64,000 bases of DNA from Actinopolymorpha alba DSM 45243 (GTDB lineage Bacteria > Actinomycetota > Actinomycetes > Propionibacteriales > Actinopolymorphaceae): positions 124,001 to 188,000 of the forward strand of contig NZ_KB892707.1 in NCBI RefSeq assembly GCF_000373925.1, written 5' to 3'. Shown here in pieces: positions 15,510-24,236 of this stretch. Position 1 is the first letter of the stretch. Every line of letters starts with the position of its first letter. The position numbers and the translations under genes were made by a program. The notes beneath the pieces are model-generated. The model was not told the origin of the DNA. It was given only the letters and a program-made list of their open reading frames with translations, and searched no databases.

Positions 15510-18260
15510 GTGCGTTCCGTCGAGATCCGTCGTACCTTCCTGGAGTTTTTCCGCCAGCGCGACCACCTGATCATTCCGTCGTCCTCGCTGGTCCCCGACG
15601 ATCCCACCCTGCTGCTCACCACCGCGGGCATGGTGCAGTTCAAGCCGTATTTCCTGGGCGTCACCAGCCCGCCCCATCCGCGCCTGACGTCGGTACAGAA
15701 ATGCGTGCGTACCGTCGATATCGATTCCATCGGCCAGACCGACCGGCACACGACGTTCTTCGAGATGCTGGGCAATTTCTCCTTCGGCGACTACGGCAAG
15801 GGCCAGGCTATTGCGTGGGCGTACGAACTCCTGACCGAAGGGTTCGGGCTCGATGCCGGGCGGCTCTGGGCGACTGTCCATCCTGACGACGACGAGGCCG
15901 TCGCCTTGTGGCGCGAGATCGGGATACCCGCGGAGCGGATCCAGCGCCTGGAGGAGAACTTCTGGGATACCGGCGGACCTGGGCCCTGTGGTCTGTGTTC
16001 GGAGATCTTCTACGACCGGGGACCTGAGTTCGGCGAGGTTGGCGGCCCTGCCGTTAATCCCGAGCGCTACCTGGAGGTGTGGAACCTCGTCTTCATGCGC
16101 TACCTCCGCGGCGAGGGAGGCGACGGTGGGGCCGGCGGCATTGGCGCGGTCCCGATCGTGGGGGAGCTGCCGCGGCCGTGTATCGAGTCCGGGCTGGGCC
16201 TGGACCGGTTGGCCGTCGTTCTGCAGAACGTCGCGAACGTCCATGAGACCGATCTCCTCGCGCCCACACTGGAGCTTGTCGCGGAACTGGCTGAGAGTGG
16301 CCGGAGTGCAAAGGTGTCCCGCTCCTCGGGGGAGTTCGACCGCTCTGTGCGGGTGGTCGCGGACCACGTGCGCGCGGCGGCGTTCCTGCTCGCCGACGGA
16401 GTGCTGCCCTCGAACGAGGGGCGCGGATACGTGGTGCGCCGGTTGGTACGCCGGGCGGTGCGGCAGGCGCGGCAGCTCGGCATCGACCAGCAGGTGCTCC
16501 CCGAACTCGCGGCCAGCGTCATCGACCACCTCGGCGACCGCGGTGGGGGTGGGCCCCAACGCAGTTGGGGACCGGAACCAGATATGTGGCCGGAGCTGCT
16601 CGAGCATCGATCGCTGATCGAGCGGGCGCTGGGCCAGGAGGAGGAGGCTTTCGACCGCACTCTCCGCCAGGGTTCGCGGCTGCTCGCCACCGCGCTCGGG
16701 CGTACCCGCGACGAGTCCGCGCCGGCGCTGTCGGGCCAGACGGCGTTCGACCTGCACGACAGGTACGGCTTCCCCATCGACCTCACCGTCGAGATCGCCC
16801 GGGAGACTGGCATCGAGGTCGACACCGAACGCTTCGCGGCGCTGATGGAGGACCAGCGCCAGCGGGCGAGGCGGGCGGGCGCGGCCGCGCGGGAAACCGG
16901 TGGTGGCCGTGCGTACCAGGAACTGGCCGGAAGGCATGGCACCAGCAGGTTCGTCGGTTACGAACACCTTTCGGCGGAAGGGATTGTCCGCGGCATCCTC
17001 GACGACGGGGTGGTGGTGCCGGCCGTTGCCGAGGGGCAGCGGGCCGAGCTTGTGCTGGACCAGACGCCGTTCTATGCCGAGTCTGGTGGCCAGGTCGGCG
17101 ATACCGGGACCATACGGACCGCCGGTGGTGCGGAGGTGCGCGTCCTCCAGACGACGTACGGCGTAGAACGGCTGCACGTCCACCTCGTCGAGGTGGTGCG
17201 GGGCGAGGTACGCGCGGGCGAGATGGTCGAGGCGGTCGTCGACCGGGACCAGCGGGAGGCGACCGCGCGTTCGCACAGCGCGACCCATGTCCTCCACGCG
17301 ATGCTCCGTCAGGCGCTCGGTGAGCACGCCCGCCAGCGGGGCTCGCTGGTGGCGCCGGGCCGGCTGCGGTTCGATTTCACCCACGTCGCGGCGCTGGATC
17401 GCGAGCAACTCGGTGACATTGAGGAAGCTGTCAACCACCGCTTGCTGTCCGATCCAGAGGTGCGAGTGTGGGAGACCAGCCGGGCCGAGGCGCGGGCGGC
17501 GGGCGCGATCGCGTTGTTTGGTGAGAGGTACGCCGAGACGGTCCGGGTCGTCGACATCGGTGACTTCTCCCGTGAACTCTGCGGAGGCACCCACGTTGGC
17601 CATGGCAGCCAGGCGGGACCGGTTCGGCTGTTGGGGGAGACCTCTGTCGGTGCGGGCGTACGCCGGATCGAGGCGCTCACTGGGCTTGACGCGTTGCGGT
17701 ACGCCGATCACGAACGCCGGCTGCTCGAACAGCTAGGGTCCTTGCTGGGTGTGGATTCGGGTGCTGCCCAACCCGACCAGCTGCTCGGCCGGCTCCAGCA
17801 ACGTCTTACCGCGTTGACGGTCGCGGAACGAGAGCTGGCCGGGCTGCGTCAACGCAACCTTGCGGTGGCGGCGGAGCGGCTGGCCGGCCGCCGGCGCGAC
17901 CTTGAAGGTGGCCGGGGTTTGGGGTGGCTGGTCGCGGAACGCCTGGGCCCTGCCGATGGGCAGGATCTGCGGACACTGGCCGAGGCGGTGCTCGAGCGGT
18001 GCCCGTCGGATCGCCCCGGCGGCGTCATTCTCGGCCAGGCCGATGAAGGCAAGGCGCAACTTGTCCTTGCGCTCGGCCAGCTGCTCGTCGACCAAGGGGT
18101 GCGTGCCCGCGACCTGCTGGCGTCCGCGGGTCGGCGCATCGGCGGAGGTGCGGGCGGCAAGGGATCTCTTGCGCATGCGGGGGGACGCGAGGTTCGTCAG
18201 CTCGATGCGGGCCTCGCGCTCGCGGTCGAAGAGCTGACCGCCCGGTGCGATGGGGGATGA
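15510..18260 (+). CDS. alaS: Alanine-tRNA ligase
   Basis: This 916-residue class II synthetase charges tRNA-Ala. The catalytic core has DRHTTFFEMLGNFSFGDYGK and the GPCGLCSEIFYDRG segment (usually GPCGPCSE). The region usually reading IDTGMGLER is IESGLGLDRLA. The editing domain keeps FYAESGGQVGDTG, the HSATHVLH zinc motif and ELCGGTHVGHG. A C-Ala domain ends in IGGGAGGKGSLAHAGG. GTG at 15510 follows AAAGAGG and begins the conserved RSVEIRRTFLEFF. It is not next to ruvX, mltG or aroE, the usual alaS neighbours in actinobacteria. Together with the altered motifs this leaves open a second paralogue. All editing and aminoacylation residues I can check are present. Confidence 0.93.
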   Translation: MRSVEIRRTFLEFFRQRDHLIIPSSSLVPDDPTLLLTTAGMVQFKPYFLGVTSPPHPRLTSVQKCVRTVDIDSIGQTDRHTTFFEMLGNFSFGDYGKGQAIAWAYELLTEGFGLDAGRLWATVHPDDDEAVALWREIGIPAERIQRLEENFWDTGGPGPCGLCSEIFYDRGPEFGEVGGPAVNPERYLEVWNLVFMRYLRGEGGDGGAGGIGAVPIVGELPRPCIESGLGLDRLAVVLQNVANVHETDLLAPTLELVAELAESGRSAKVSRSSGEFDRSVRVVADHVRAAAFLLADGVLPSNEGRGYVVRRLVRRAVRQARQLGIDQQVLPELAASVIDHLGDRGGGGPQRSWGPEPDMWPELLEHRSLIERALGQEEEAFDRTLRQGSRLLATALGRTRDESAPALSGQTAFDLHDRYGFPIDLTVEIARETGIEVDTERFAALMEDQRQRARRAGAAARETGGGRAYQELAGRHGTSRFVGYEHLSAEGIVRGILDDGVVVPAVAEGQRAELVLDQTPFYAESGGQVGDTGTIRTAGGAEVRVLQTTYGVERLHVHLVEVVRGEVRAGEMVEAVVDRDQREATARSHSATHVLHAMLRQALGEHARQRGSLVAPGRLRFDFTHVAALDREQLGDIEEAVNHRLLSDPEVRVWETSRAEARAAGAIALFGERYAETVRVVDIGDFSRELCGGTHVGHGSQAGPVRLLGETSVGAGVRRIEALTGLDALRYADHERRLLEQLGSLLGVDSGAAQPDQLLGRLQQRLTALTVAERELAGLRQRNLAVAAERLAGRRRDLEGGRGLGWLVAERLGPADGQDLRTLAEAVLERCPSDRPGGVILGQADEGKAQLVLALGQLLVDQGVRARDLLASAGRRIGGGAGGKGSLAHAGGREVRQLDAGLALAVEELTARCDGG

Positions 18261-18340
18261 CTCGGGAGAATCGATCGGCTCCCACGGCCATTGCCCTTTT
18301 GGTCTTGCTCGCAGCCCCGGTGCTTGGTTGGGGAGGGAGT

Positions 18341-18442
18341 TGATCACGTCTACGTGGTCATTCAGGGGGCTGGCCTCCACCGGAAAGCCTGATCTACAGG
18401 ACACGCCCCAGCCTCACGGCGGCGCGGGGTGTCTGACAGACA
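18341..18442. repeat. Solitary degenerate palindrome of the 24-bp family, plus a hairpin and a 13-bp dyad
   Basis: The 361 bp between alaS and the DJ-1 gene contain no gene. TGATCACGTC followed by TACGTGGTCATT (18341-18362) matches the 24-bp palindrome family but has lost the two leading bases. No partner lies at the 62-bp spacing seen in intact copies. An imperfect hairpin (GACACGCCCC at 18400-18409, GGGGTGTC at 18426-18433) and a perfect dyad TGTCTGACAGACA (18430-18442) follow. The hairpin could end alaS transcription, and the dyad could be an operator for the next gene. Confidence 0.55.
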
Positions 18443-18621
18443 GGAGTCCCAGGAAGTCGGACGGGGTGTGGCCGGCAGGGCTTGCCGGGATCGCCGGTGC
18501 GGTGAGCATGTAAACCCCACCGGTTTCCATCCGCGGGCTGGTGAGCCCTCCGATCCGCAGCGTAGGCACCAGACATGCCACGACAACCGAGCGGTTTCCC
18601 ATCGCTGGAAGGGATTTGGCT

Positions 18622-19344
18622 ATGCAGATCGCCATCGTGCTCTATCCGGGAGTGACCGCCCTGGACGCCGTCGGACCATACGAGGTCCTGCGGCTGCTGC
18701 CCGACGCCGAGGTGCGGTTCGTTGGCGAGGAGCCCGGACCGGTGCTTGCCGACAGCGGCGTGCTGTGCCTCGGCATCACCCACAGCTATGCGGAGACGCC
18801 GGAGCCTGACATCGTGCTGGTACCCGGCTCCGGTCCGCGGACCGCGACGATGATGGCCGACAAGCAGCTCACCGACTGGTTGCGGAAGGTGCACGCGACA
18901 ACGAGCTGGACAACGTCGGTCTGCACCGGGTCGATGATTCTCGCCGCCGCGGGCATCCTTGACGGACTACCGGCGACCACGCATTGGCTCGTGCAGCCTG
19001 GGTTGGCGGCGATGGGTGCGGAGGCTCGGCGCGGAGAACGAATCGTGCACGCCGGCAAGGTCGTGACCGCGGCCGGTGTCTCGGCCGGAATAGACCTTGC
19101 GCTGTGGCTCGCGGGTGAGATCGCCGGGCGGGAACGCGCGGAGATTATCCAGCTGTTCGTCGAGTACGACCCGCAGCCGCCGTTCGACGCCGGACACCCG
19201 AGCAAGGCGAGCAAAGCAGTCCTGGACAACGCGGCAGCCCTTGTCCGCAAGGGCGCGATCAACCGGTCTGAGATGCGCGCGATCCCGACGATCGCCTGGC
19301 AGCGCACACTGGCCGTGGTACGCAGGCGAAGGAAAGCACGGTGA
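18622..19344 (+). CDS. DJ-1/PfpI family protein
   Basis: This 240-residue protein has the DJ-1/PfpI (class I glutamine amidotransferase-like) fold. It begins MQIAIVLYPGVTALDAVGPYEVL, characteristic of the branch containing isonitrile hydratase and the N-terminal halves of GlxA-type AraC regulators. The nucleophilic Cys lies in TSVCTGSMILAAAGILDG at about residue 95, and a conserved HWL follows. There is no C-terminal HTH, so it is an enzyme-like member rather than a GlxA regulator. The C-terminal 50 residues contain KASKAVLDNAAALVRKG. The ATG follows GGAAGGGA. It converges on the GH15 gene with only 23 bp between stops. The substrate is unknown. Confidence 0.85.
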   Translation: MQIAIVLYPGVTALDAVGPYEVLRLLPDAEVRFVGEEPGPVLADSGVLCLGITHSYAETPEPDIVLVPGSGPRTATMMADKQLTDWLRKVHATTSWTTSVCTGSMILAAAGILDGLPATTHWLVQPGLAAMGAEARRGERIVHAGKVVTAAGVSAGIDLALWLAGEIAGRERAEIIQLFVEYDPQPPFDAGHPSKASKAVLDNAAALVRKGAINRSEMRAIPTIAWQRTLAVVRRRRKAR

Positions 19345-19367
19345 AGGACGCGCGCCGCTCAGAGAAG

Positions 19368-21167
19368 TCAGTCGCGCTCGCAGCGGACCGCGGACTCCGT
19401 GCCGCCGAGGTGCAAGGCGGAGTTGACAAGGGCGATGTGGCTGTACGCCTGGGGAAAGTTGCCCACCATCCGGCCATACCTCGGGTCGTACTCCTCGGCG
19501 AGCAGGCCGACGTCGTTGCGCAGGTCGAGGAGGCGTTCGAAGAGCGCCCGGGCGTCCTTGGGGCGTCCGATGAGATGCAGGTCGTCGGCCAGCCAGAACG
19601 TGCACGCGAGGAACGCGCCCTCGGTGCCCGGTAGCCCGTCAAGGTTTTCACCGTCACTCGTGTCGGTGGAGTAGCGCAGGACGAGACCGTCGTGGGTCAG
19701 CTCCCGCTCGATCGCCTCGACCGTGCCGACCACCCGCGGGTCGGAAGGCGGGAGGAACCCCACCTGCGGGATGAGGAGGAGCGCCGCGTCGAGCTCGCGG
19801 GAGCCGAAGTACTGCGTGAAGGTGTTGCGGTCGGCGTCGAAACCCTTCGCGCACACCTCACGGTGGATCTCGTCGCGCACCGCCTTCCACTCGGCGGCGG
19901 GTCCGCTCAGACCGAAGCGTTTCACCGCCCGGACCGCGCGATCCAGCGCCACCCAGGCCATCACCTTGGAATGGGTGAAGGGGCGTCGCGCTCCTCTGAC
20001 CTCCCAGATCCCCTCGTCCGGCTCGCCCCAGTGCTTGATGAGGTGGTTGATCAGGACGCACTGAAGGGACCAGGACTCCTTGTGGATGCCGAGCGGTCCG
20101 CGAGCGACGGCGAGCGCGTCGATCACCTCGCCGTAGACGTCGAGCTGGAGTTGGTCGACCGCGCCGTTCCCGATGCGAACGGGCACCGAGCCCTCGTAGC
20201 CCGGCAGCCAGGGGAGTTCGTACTCGGGCATCCGCCGCTCGCCGGCGACACCGTAGACGTTCTGCAGGTCAGGCGCCGACCCAGCGATCGCGCGGAGGAG
20301 CCACTGCCGCCACGCGGACGCTTCCTGGGTGTAGCCGCTGCGGATGAGGGCCGCCAGCGTCATCGTGGCGTCGCGCAGCCAGCAGAAGCGATAGTCCCAG
20401 TTGCGGACCCCACCCAGGTCTTCCGGAAGCGAGGTGGTGGGCGCCGCGACGATGCCGCCGGTCGGGTCGTACGTCAGAGCCTTCAGGGTGAGCAGCGACC
20501 GGAGGACGGGCTCGCGCCACTTGCCGGAGTACCAGCACTGCTCCGACCAGTCGTTCCAAATCGCCTCGGTCTGCGAAAGGGCAAGCTCGGCGATGACCGG
20601 CGACGGAGGTGGGAGGTGTGAAGGGCTCCAGGTGAGGACGAACCGCACCCGGTCGTTCGGGCCGACCTCGAAGTCGGAGTACGTCGCGAAGTCCCGGCCG
20701 TGGGAGGGTACGTCGGACCGCAGCCACACCGAGTCGGGCCCCGCGACCGCGGCGATCTGGTGGTCGACGCGGCGGACCCACGGGATCACCGAGCCGTAGT
20801 CGAACCGCAGCCGCAGGACGCTCTGCATCGGCACCCTGCCGGAGATGCCTTCGACGATCCGGACCACATCGGGGGCCTCATCGCGTGGTGGCATCAGGTC
20901 GATCACCCGGACGGACCCGTCAGGGGTGTCCCACTCGGTCTCGAGGATGAGCGTGTCGCCGCGGTACCGCCGCCGGGTCGCCCGGCCGGTGCCGCCCCGT
21001 GGGGCGATCCTCCAGTGGCCGTTCTCAAGCGTCCCGAGGAGCGCGGCGAAGCAGGCGCCAGAGTCGAAGCGCGGGAGGCACAACCAATCGATCGACCCTG
21101 ACCGGCTGACCAGCGCCACGGTCTGCATGTCGCCGATGATCGCGTAGTCCTCGATGGGAGCACCCAT
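19368..21167 (-). CDS. Glycoside hydrolase family 15 protein (glucoamylase/trehalase-like)
   Basis: This 599-residue cytoplasmic protein has an N-terminal trehalase-like domain (IEDYAIIGDMQTVALVSRSG, SIDWLCLPRFDSGACFAALL) and a C-terminal GH15 (alpha/alpha)6 barrel. Barrel landmarks are NWDYRFCWLRDATMTLAALI, EYELPWLPGYEGSVPVRIGN and the late TEGAFLACTFWLADDLHLIG, where a catalytic Glu is expected. Actinobacterial relatives include mycobacterial trehalases and proteins annotated as glucoamylases, so trehalose or short alpha-glucans are likely substrates, but the sequence alone cannot decide. The ATG at 21165-21167 follows GGAGGAGG. The gene lies 120 bp downstream of SURF1 on the same strand. 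Confidence 0.88.
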   Translation of the reverse strand: MGAPIEDYAIIGDMQTVALVSRSGSIDWLCLPRFDSGACFAALLGTLENGHWRIAPRGGTGRATRRRYRGDTLILETEWDTPDGSVRVIDLMPPRDEAPDVVRIVEGISGRVPMQSVLRLRFDYGSVIPWVRRVDHQIAAVAGPDSVWLRSDVPSHGRDFATYSDFEVGPNDRVRFVLTWSPSHLPPPSPVIAELALSQTEAIWNDWSEQCWYSGKWREPVLRSLLTLKALTYDPTGGIVAAPTTSLPEDLGGVRNWDYRFCWLRDATMTLAALIRSGYTQEASAWRQWLLRAIAGSAPDLQNVYGVAGERRMPEYELPWLPGYEGSVPVRIGNGAVDQLQLDVYGEVIDALAVARGPLGIHKESWSLQCVLINHLIKHWGEPDEGIWEVRGARRPFTHSKVMAWVALDRAVRAVKRFGLSGPAAEWKAVRDEIHREVCAKGFDADRNTFTQYFGSRELDAALLLIPQVGFLPPSDPRVVGTVEAIERELTHDGLVLRYSTDTSDGENLDGLPGTEGAFLACTFWLADDLHLIGRPKDARALFERLLDLRNDVGLLAEEYDPRYGRMVGNFPQAYSHIALVNSALHLGGTESAVRCERD

Positions 21168-21287
21168 CCCGTCCTACCTCCTCCGCTCGGTAAAACACCG
21201 GGGTTCGTGGCGGCGTTCCCGTCCAGTGTTCTCCGCCGAGGCGAATCTCGCCGCCTCCTTGAGGTCGCGGGACCTCTCAGAGGTCGG

Positions 21288-22181
21288 TTATCGCGGCCGG
21301 GCCCGGGTGTCGCGGCGGCCGGGCGAGCCGGCGGGGGAGCGTCGCGGGCGGGAACCCGCGGCCTCGTCGGCGCTGCGCAGGCGCTGGCGGAGCCGGCCGC
21401 CCTTCGCCTCGTCGTACGCGAGGAACCCCAACCCGCCGACGGCGACCGCGGCGAAGAGGTACCACTGGAGGGCGTACGCCAGATGGGGCCCTTCGGACAG
21501 CTCCGGCGCGGGCAGGGGCCGCGGCGCGCCGGCGGCGGTGGGGACGGGCTCGACGAGTTCGAGGTAGCCGCCGAGGACGGGGTACGGCAGCGTGCCGGCG
21601 ATCTGGGGTACGTCGATGAAGCGCACCTGTCCCCGCTCGGGCCGGCCCCGTCCAGGATCGGCGTGCTCGCTCTGGCGCACCCGACCGGTGATCGTGACGT
21701 CACCGGACGGCGGAGCCGGTGACGCCGGGGCGCGCACGGAGCCGGAGCTTGGGATCCACCCGCGGTTGACCAGGATGGTGTTTCCATCCGTGGTGACGAG
21801 CGGGGTGAGGACGTTGTACCCGGGTTCGCCTTCGAGCGGGCGATAGCGCACGAGGATCTGATGCTCCGCGTCGTAGGTGCCGCGGGCGCTGAGCTGGCGC
21901 CATTGGTCCTGGCTACGGGCAGGGCGATCCGGCGCGAGGATGGTCCCGACCGGGCGGCTGGGGGCGCCGTCGTTCGTTGTGATGACCGCGTTCAGTGCAC
22001 GGCGTTCGTCGAGACGCTGCAGTTGCCAGCGGGCAAGCAGGACGAACGTCGTGACCAGTACGACGACCGCGACCATCAGCGCGATCCAGCGCGGTCGCAG
22101 CAGAAAGCGGTACACGAGCAGTGACGCTAACCGAGTCCCCCGCCCGACGCGCCGGTCGGGGTCGGGGATCCCGGCCGGCAT
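21288..22181 (-). CDS. SURF1 family cytochrome oxidase assembly protein
   Basis: This 297-residue membrane protein belongs to the SURF1 family, which helps assemble cytochrome c oxidase. It has a membrane segment near each end (IALMVAVVVLVTTFVLLARW and LQWYLFAAVAVGGLGFLAYD) and an extracytoplasmic domain between. Conserved features are ARWQLQRLDERRALN, YDAEHQILVRYRPLEGEPGYNVLTPL and ILVNRGWIPS. The C-terminal Arg/Ser-rich tail is variable. The ATG at 22179-22181 has GGAG 9 bases upstream, which supports this start over an internal GTG. It is divergent from moaA with only 52 bp between the starts, so the promoters share this space. Confidence 0.9.
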   Translation of the reverse strand: MPAGIPDPDRRVGRGTRLASLLVYRFLLRPRWIALMVAVVVLVTTFVLLARWQLQRLDERRALNAVITTNDGAPSRPVGTILAPDRPARSQDQWRQLSARGTYDAEHQILVRYRPLEGEPGYNVLTPLVTTDGNTILVNRGWIPSSGSVRAPASPAPPSGDVTITGRVRQSEHADPGRGRPERGQVRFIDVPQIAGTLPYPVLGGYLELVEPVPTAAGAPRPLPAPELSEGPHLAYALQWYLFAAVAVGGLGFLAYDEAKGGRLRQRLRSADEAAGSRPRRSPAGSPGRRDTRARPR

Positions 22182-22233
22182 CCAACCCGGCTCCGCACTC
22201 GGCCCTGTCGGATGGGCGGCCTAGGCTGAACGC

Positions 22234-23232
22234 GTGGGTGCGCAACTTGTCGACCGTTTCGGGCGGATCGCGACAGATCTACGGATCTCGTTGACCGACC
22301 GATGCAACCTCCGCTGCAGCTACTGCATGCCCCCGGAAGGGCTGCCGTGGCTTCCGTCACCTGACGTCCTCACCGACGACGAGGTGGTCCGCCTGACCGG
22401 AGTCGCGATCCGGCTCCTCGGCGTGCGGGAGGTGCGGTTCACCGGCGGTGAGCCGTTGATCCGGCGCGGGCTCGTCGACATCGTGCGCCGCACCAGCCAG
22501 TTGGACCCGCGCCCGGAGATCTCACTCACCACCAACGGCATCGGACTCACCCGCCTGGCCGGACCGCTCCGCGAGGCGGGCCTGGACCGGATCAACGTCT
22601 CCCTGGACAGCCTGAGCACCGAGACGTTCCGGGAGCTCACCCGGCGCGACCGCTGGACGGACGTCGTGGACGGTCTCGCCGCGGCGGAGGGGGCCGGGCT
22701 CACGCCGGTGAAGGTGAACGCCGTCCTGATGCGCGGCGTCAACGAAACCGAGGCGCCTGACCTCCTGGCCTGGTGCCTCGAACGCGGGTACGAGCTGCGG
22801 TTCATCGAGCAGATGCCGCTGGACGCCCACCACCGGTGGAGCCGCTCCGTGATGGTGACCGCCGACGAGATCCTGGAGCGGCTGCGCGAACGCTTCGACC
22901 TCACGCCTGCAGACCCGCGGCAGCGAGGGAGCGCTCCCGCGGAGTCGTTCCTGGTCGATGGTGGGCCCGCGCGAGTGGGGATCATCGCGTCGGTGACGAG
23001 GCCGTTCTGCGGCGACTGTGACCGGGTACGCCTCACCGCCGACGGTCAGGTCCGCAACTGCCTCTTCGCACGGGAGGAGTCCGACCTGCGCGGCGCTCTG
23101 CGGGCGGGCGCCGATGACGCGGACCTCGCCCGGCGCTGGCGGGCGGCCGTGGCGACGAAGCAGCCGGGTCACGGGATCGACGATCCGACGTTCCTCCAGC
23201 CGACCCGGCCGATGTCGGCGATCGGGGGCTGA
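22234..23232 (+). CDS. moaA: GTP 3',8-cyclase MoaA (molybdenum cofactor biosynthesis)
   Basis: This 332-residue radical SAM enzyme converts GTP to the 3',8-cyclised precursor of molybdopterin together with MoaC. The N-terminal cluster motif is CNLRCSYC, followed by the SAM-binding FTGGEPL. The second Fe-S cluster ligands are in CGDCDRVRLTADGQVRNC. The C-terminus ends in the conserved Gly-Gly (MSAIGG). GTG at 22234 lies 7 bp after TAGGCT (22222-22227), so the transcript is probably leaderless. No other moa gene is in the window. The adjacent SURF1, small Cys/His protein and DUF3099 form a neighbourhood that I recall from other actinobacteria. Confidence 0.95.
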   Translation: MGAQLVDRFGRIATDLRISLTDRCNLRCSYCMPPEGLPWLPSPDVLTDDEVVRLTGVAIRLLGVREVRFTGGEPLIRRGLVDIVRRTSQLDPRPEISLTTNGIGLTRLAGPLREAGLDRINVSLDSLSTETFRELTRRDRWTDVVDGLAAAEGAGLTPVKVNAVLMRGVNETEAPDLLAWCLERGYELRFIEQMPLDAHHRWSRSVMVTADEILERLRERFDLTPADPRQRGSAPAESFLVDGGPARVGIIASVTRPFCGDCDRVRLTADGQVRNCLFAREESDLRGALRAGADDADLARRWRAAVATKQPGHGIDDPTFLQPTRPMSAIGG

Positions 23233-23248
23233 GGCGCGCCGGCCGGGC

Positions 23249-23479
23249 TCAGCGCTCGTCGAGCGGCGCGGTCGGGTCGAACGGCACGACTTCGCGCAGG
23301 AAGTTCCGTGCCGTCAGGAAGTCCGTGAGGTGGGCCCGGTGCTGGTCGCAGGCGAGCCAGGTCTTGCGCCGCTCGGGCGTGTGCAGGCGGGGGTTGTTCC
23401 AACGCAGCGCCCAGGTGGCCGGCGCGGAGCATCCCCTGGCCGAGCAGATGGCGGGCTCCGGATCGGGCTGCTGGGTCAT
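23249..23479 (-). CDS. Small conserved actinobacterial protein with Cys/His pattern
   Basis: This 76-residue protein is not assigned a function. It contains CSARGCSAPATWALRWNNP near the N-terminus, a second Cys and a His in WLACDQHRAHL, and LREVVPFDP near the end. The C-x4-C and C-x2-H spacing suggests a small metal site. Similar small proteins occur near SURF1 and moaA in other actinobacteria and are sometimes labelled acetone carboxylase, a name that is not credible at this size. Its 3' end faces moaA with 16 bp between stops. The proximity to SURF1 makes a link to respiratory metal handling conceivable but unproven. Confidence 0.7.
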   Translation of the reverse strand: MTQQPDPEPAICSARGCSAPATWALRWNNPRLHTPERRKTWLACDQHRAHLTDFLTARNFLREVVPFDPTAPLDER

Positions 23480-23766
23480 CGTGAGTGCTCCGCAGCGGAC
23501 GGTGAGGGGGATAGATGAGGTGTCCCGCTATGCGGGACGGCGGGCCCGAACGTCGTCACACATCGAAGGTGGATGCGGAGCGTGATGAAAATGCGCCATA
23601 TCCGCCTGGTTTGACTGCGGTGCGTGATGCTGTGACAATCCGGCCCCACAACAAGAAGCGATGCCGGGCAGCCACGGGGGAAGCCGCCCGGCATCGCATC
23701 ACGTCGCACTCCGACGGGGGAAGCGGAGCGCGCAGAAAGAGTTTGGCATGAACGCCCCGGCCAGGT
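23480..23766. other. Intergenic region with two hairpins carrying the same CGGGGGAAG loop motif
   Basis: No gene is visible in these 287 bp. GCGATGCCGGGC (23658-23669) and GCCCGGCATCGC (23686-23697) form a perfect 12-bp stem around a 16-base loop containing CGGGGGAAG. About 35 bp further on, CTCCGA and GCGGAG flank a second CGGGGGAAG. On the minus strand the region lies just beyond the DUF3099 stop, so the first hairpin may be its terminator. The repeated loop motif could also mark a small structured RNA. Confidence 0.4.
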
Positions 23767-24096
23767 CTAGACGGGCCTGCCGTTATTTTGCGAGGGGACG
23801 CTGGCGTCGGGCCCGCTCGGGAGTTGCCGTTCGTGATCGGGGACGTAGGGCAGGGGAGCCTCCGCACGGCGCTCGCGACCCGCGTTCGCGATCACCACGG
23901 CGATGTAGGGCAGGACGAAGGCGGCCACGATGAGCAGCCATCGAAGAATGCCCTCCGTGACGAACGCCAGCACGAAGCACACTGTCCGTACTCCCATGGA
24001 GAGCAGATAGCGCACTTCACGCGAGCGAATGTCTTCCTTGAGGCTCTTGGGCGCCCCGGAGATGCGGAAGACCGGTTGGACCGGCTTCTGATGCAT
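23767..24096 (-). CDS. DUF3099 family membrane protein
   Basis: This 109-residue protein matches the actinobacterial DUF3099 family. It has the family start (QPVFRISGAPKSLKEDIRSREVRYLLSMGVRTVCF) and two closely spaced membrane segments (VCFVLAFVTEGILRWLLIVAAF and VLPYIAVVIANAG), then a polar tail. The function is unknown. The ATG at 24094-24096 is preceded by a strong GGAGGAGGG. A longer frame upstream adds a segment without family similarity and was rejected. It is divergent from the decayed ABC ATPase gene. Confidence 0.85.
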   Translation of the reverse strand: MHQKPVQPVFRISGAPKSLKEDIRSREVRYLLSMGVRTVCFVLAFVTEGILRWLLIVAAFVLPYIAVVIANAGRERRAEAPLPYVPDHERQLPSGPDASVPSQNNGRPV

Positions 24097-24161
24097 CAGA
24101 CCCTCCTCCACTCCTCTTGCCACCGTACGCCCGTTCGACCCTCGACGGACCACCGCAGAGG

Positions 24162-24179
24162 GCATGACGGATGTCATGC
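24162..24179. promoter_or_regulatory. Dyad GCATGAC-N4-GTCATGC between divergent genes
   Basis: GCATGAC (24162-24168) and GTCATGC (24173-24179) are perfect reverse complements around GGAT. The dyad lies 58 bp upstream of the ABC ATPase start. It has the form of an operator for the NarL-type regulator of the same operon, which is now broken. Confidence 0.4.
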
Positions 24180-24236
24180 TCCGAACACGACTCACGACGG
24201 GGGAGCCGCGGCGCCCGCCGCGGGAGCGTATGTCCC

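Noticed and set aside
15399-17711. A 770-codon open frame on the strand opposite alaS
   Set aside because: It is a high-GC antisense shadow: it runs opposite a gene with complete catalytic motifs and shows no family features of its own.
23480-23766. Known riboswitch classes (guanidine-II, ydaO/c-di-AMP)
   Set aside because: The loops and core segments do not match the consensus features I remember, and no typical target gene follows.
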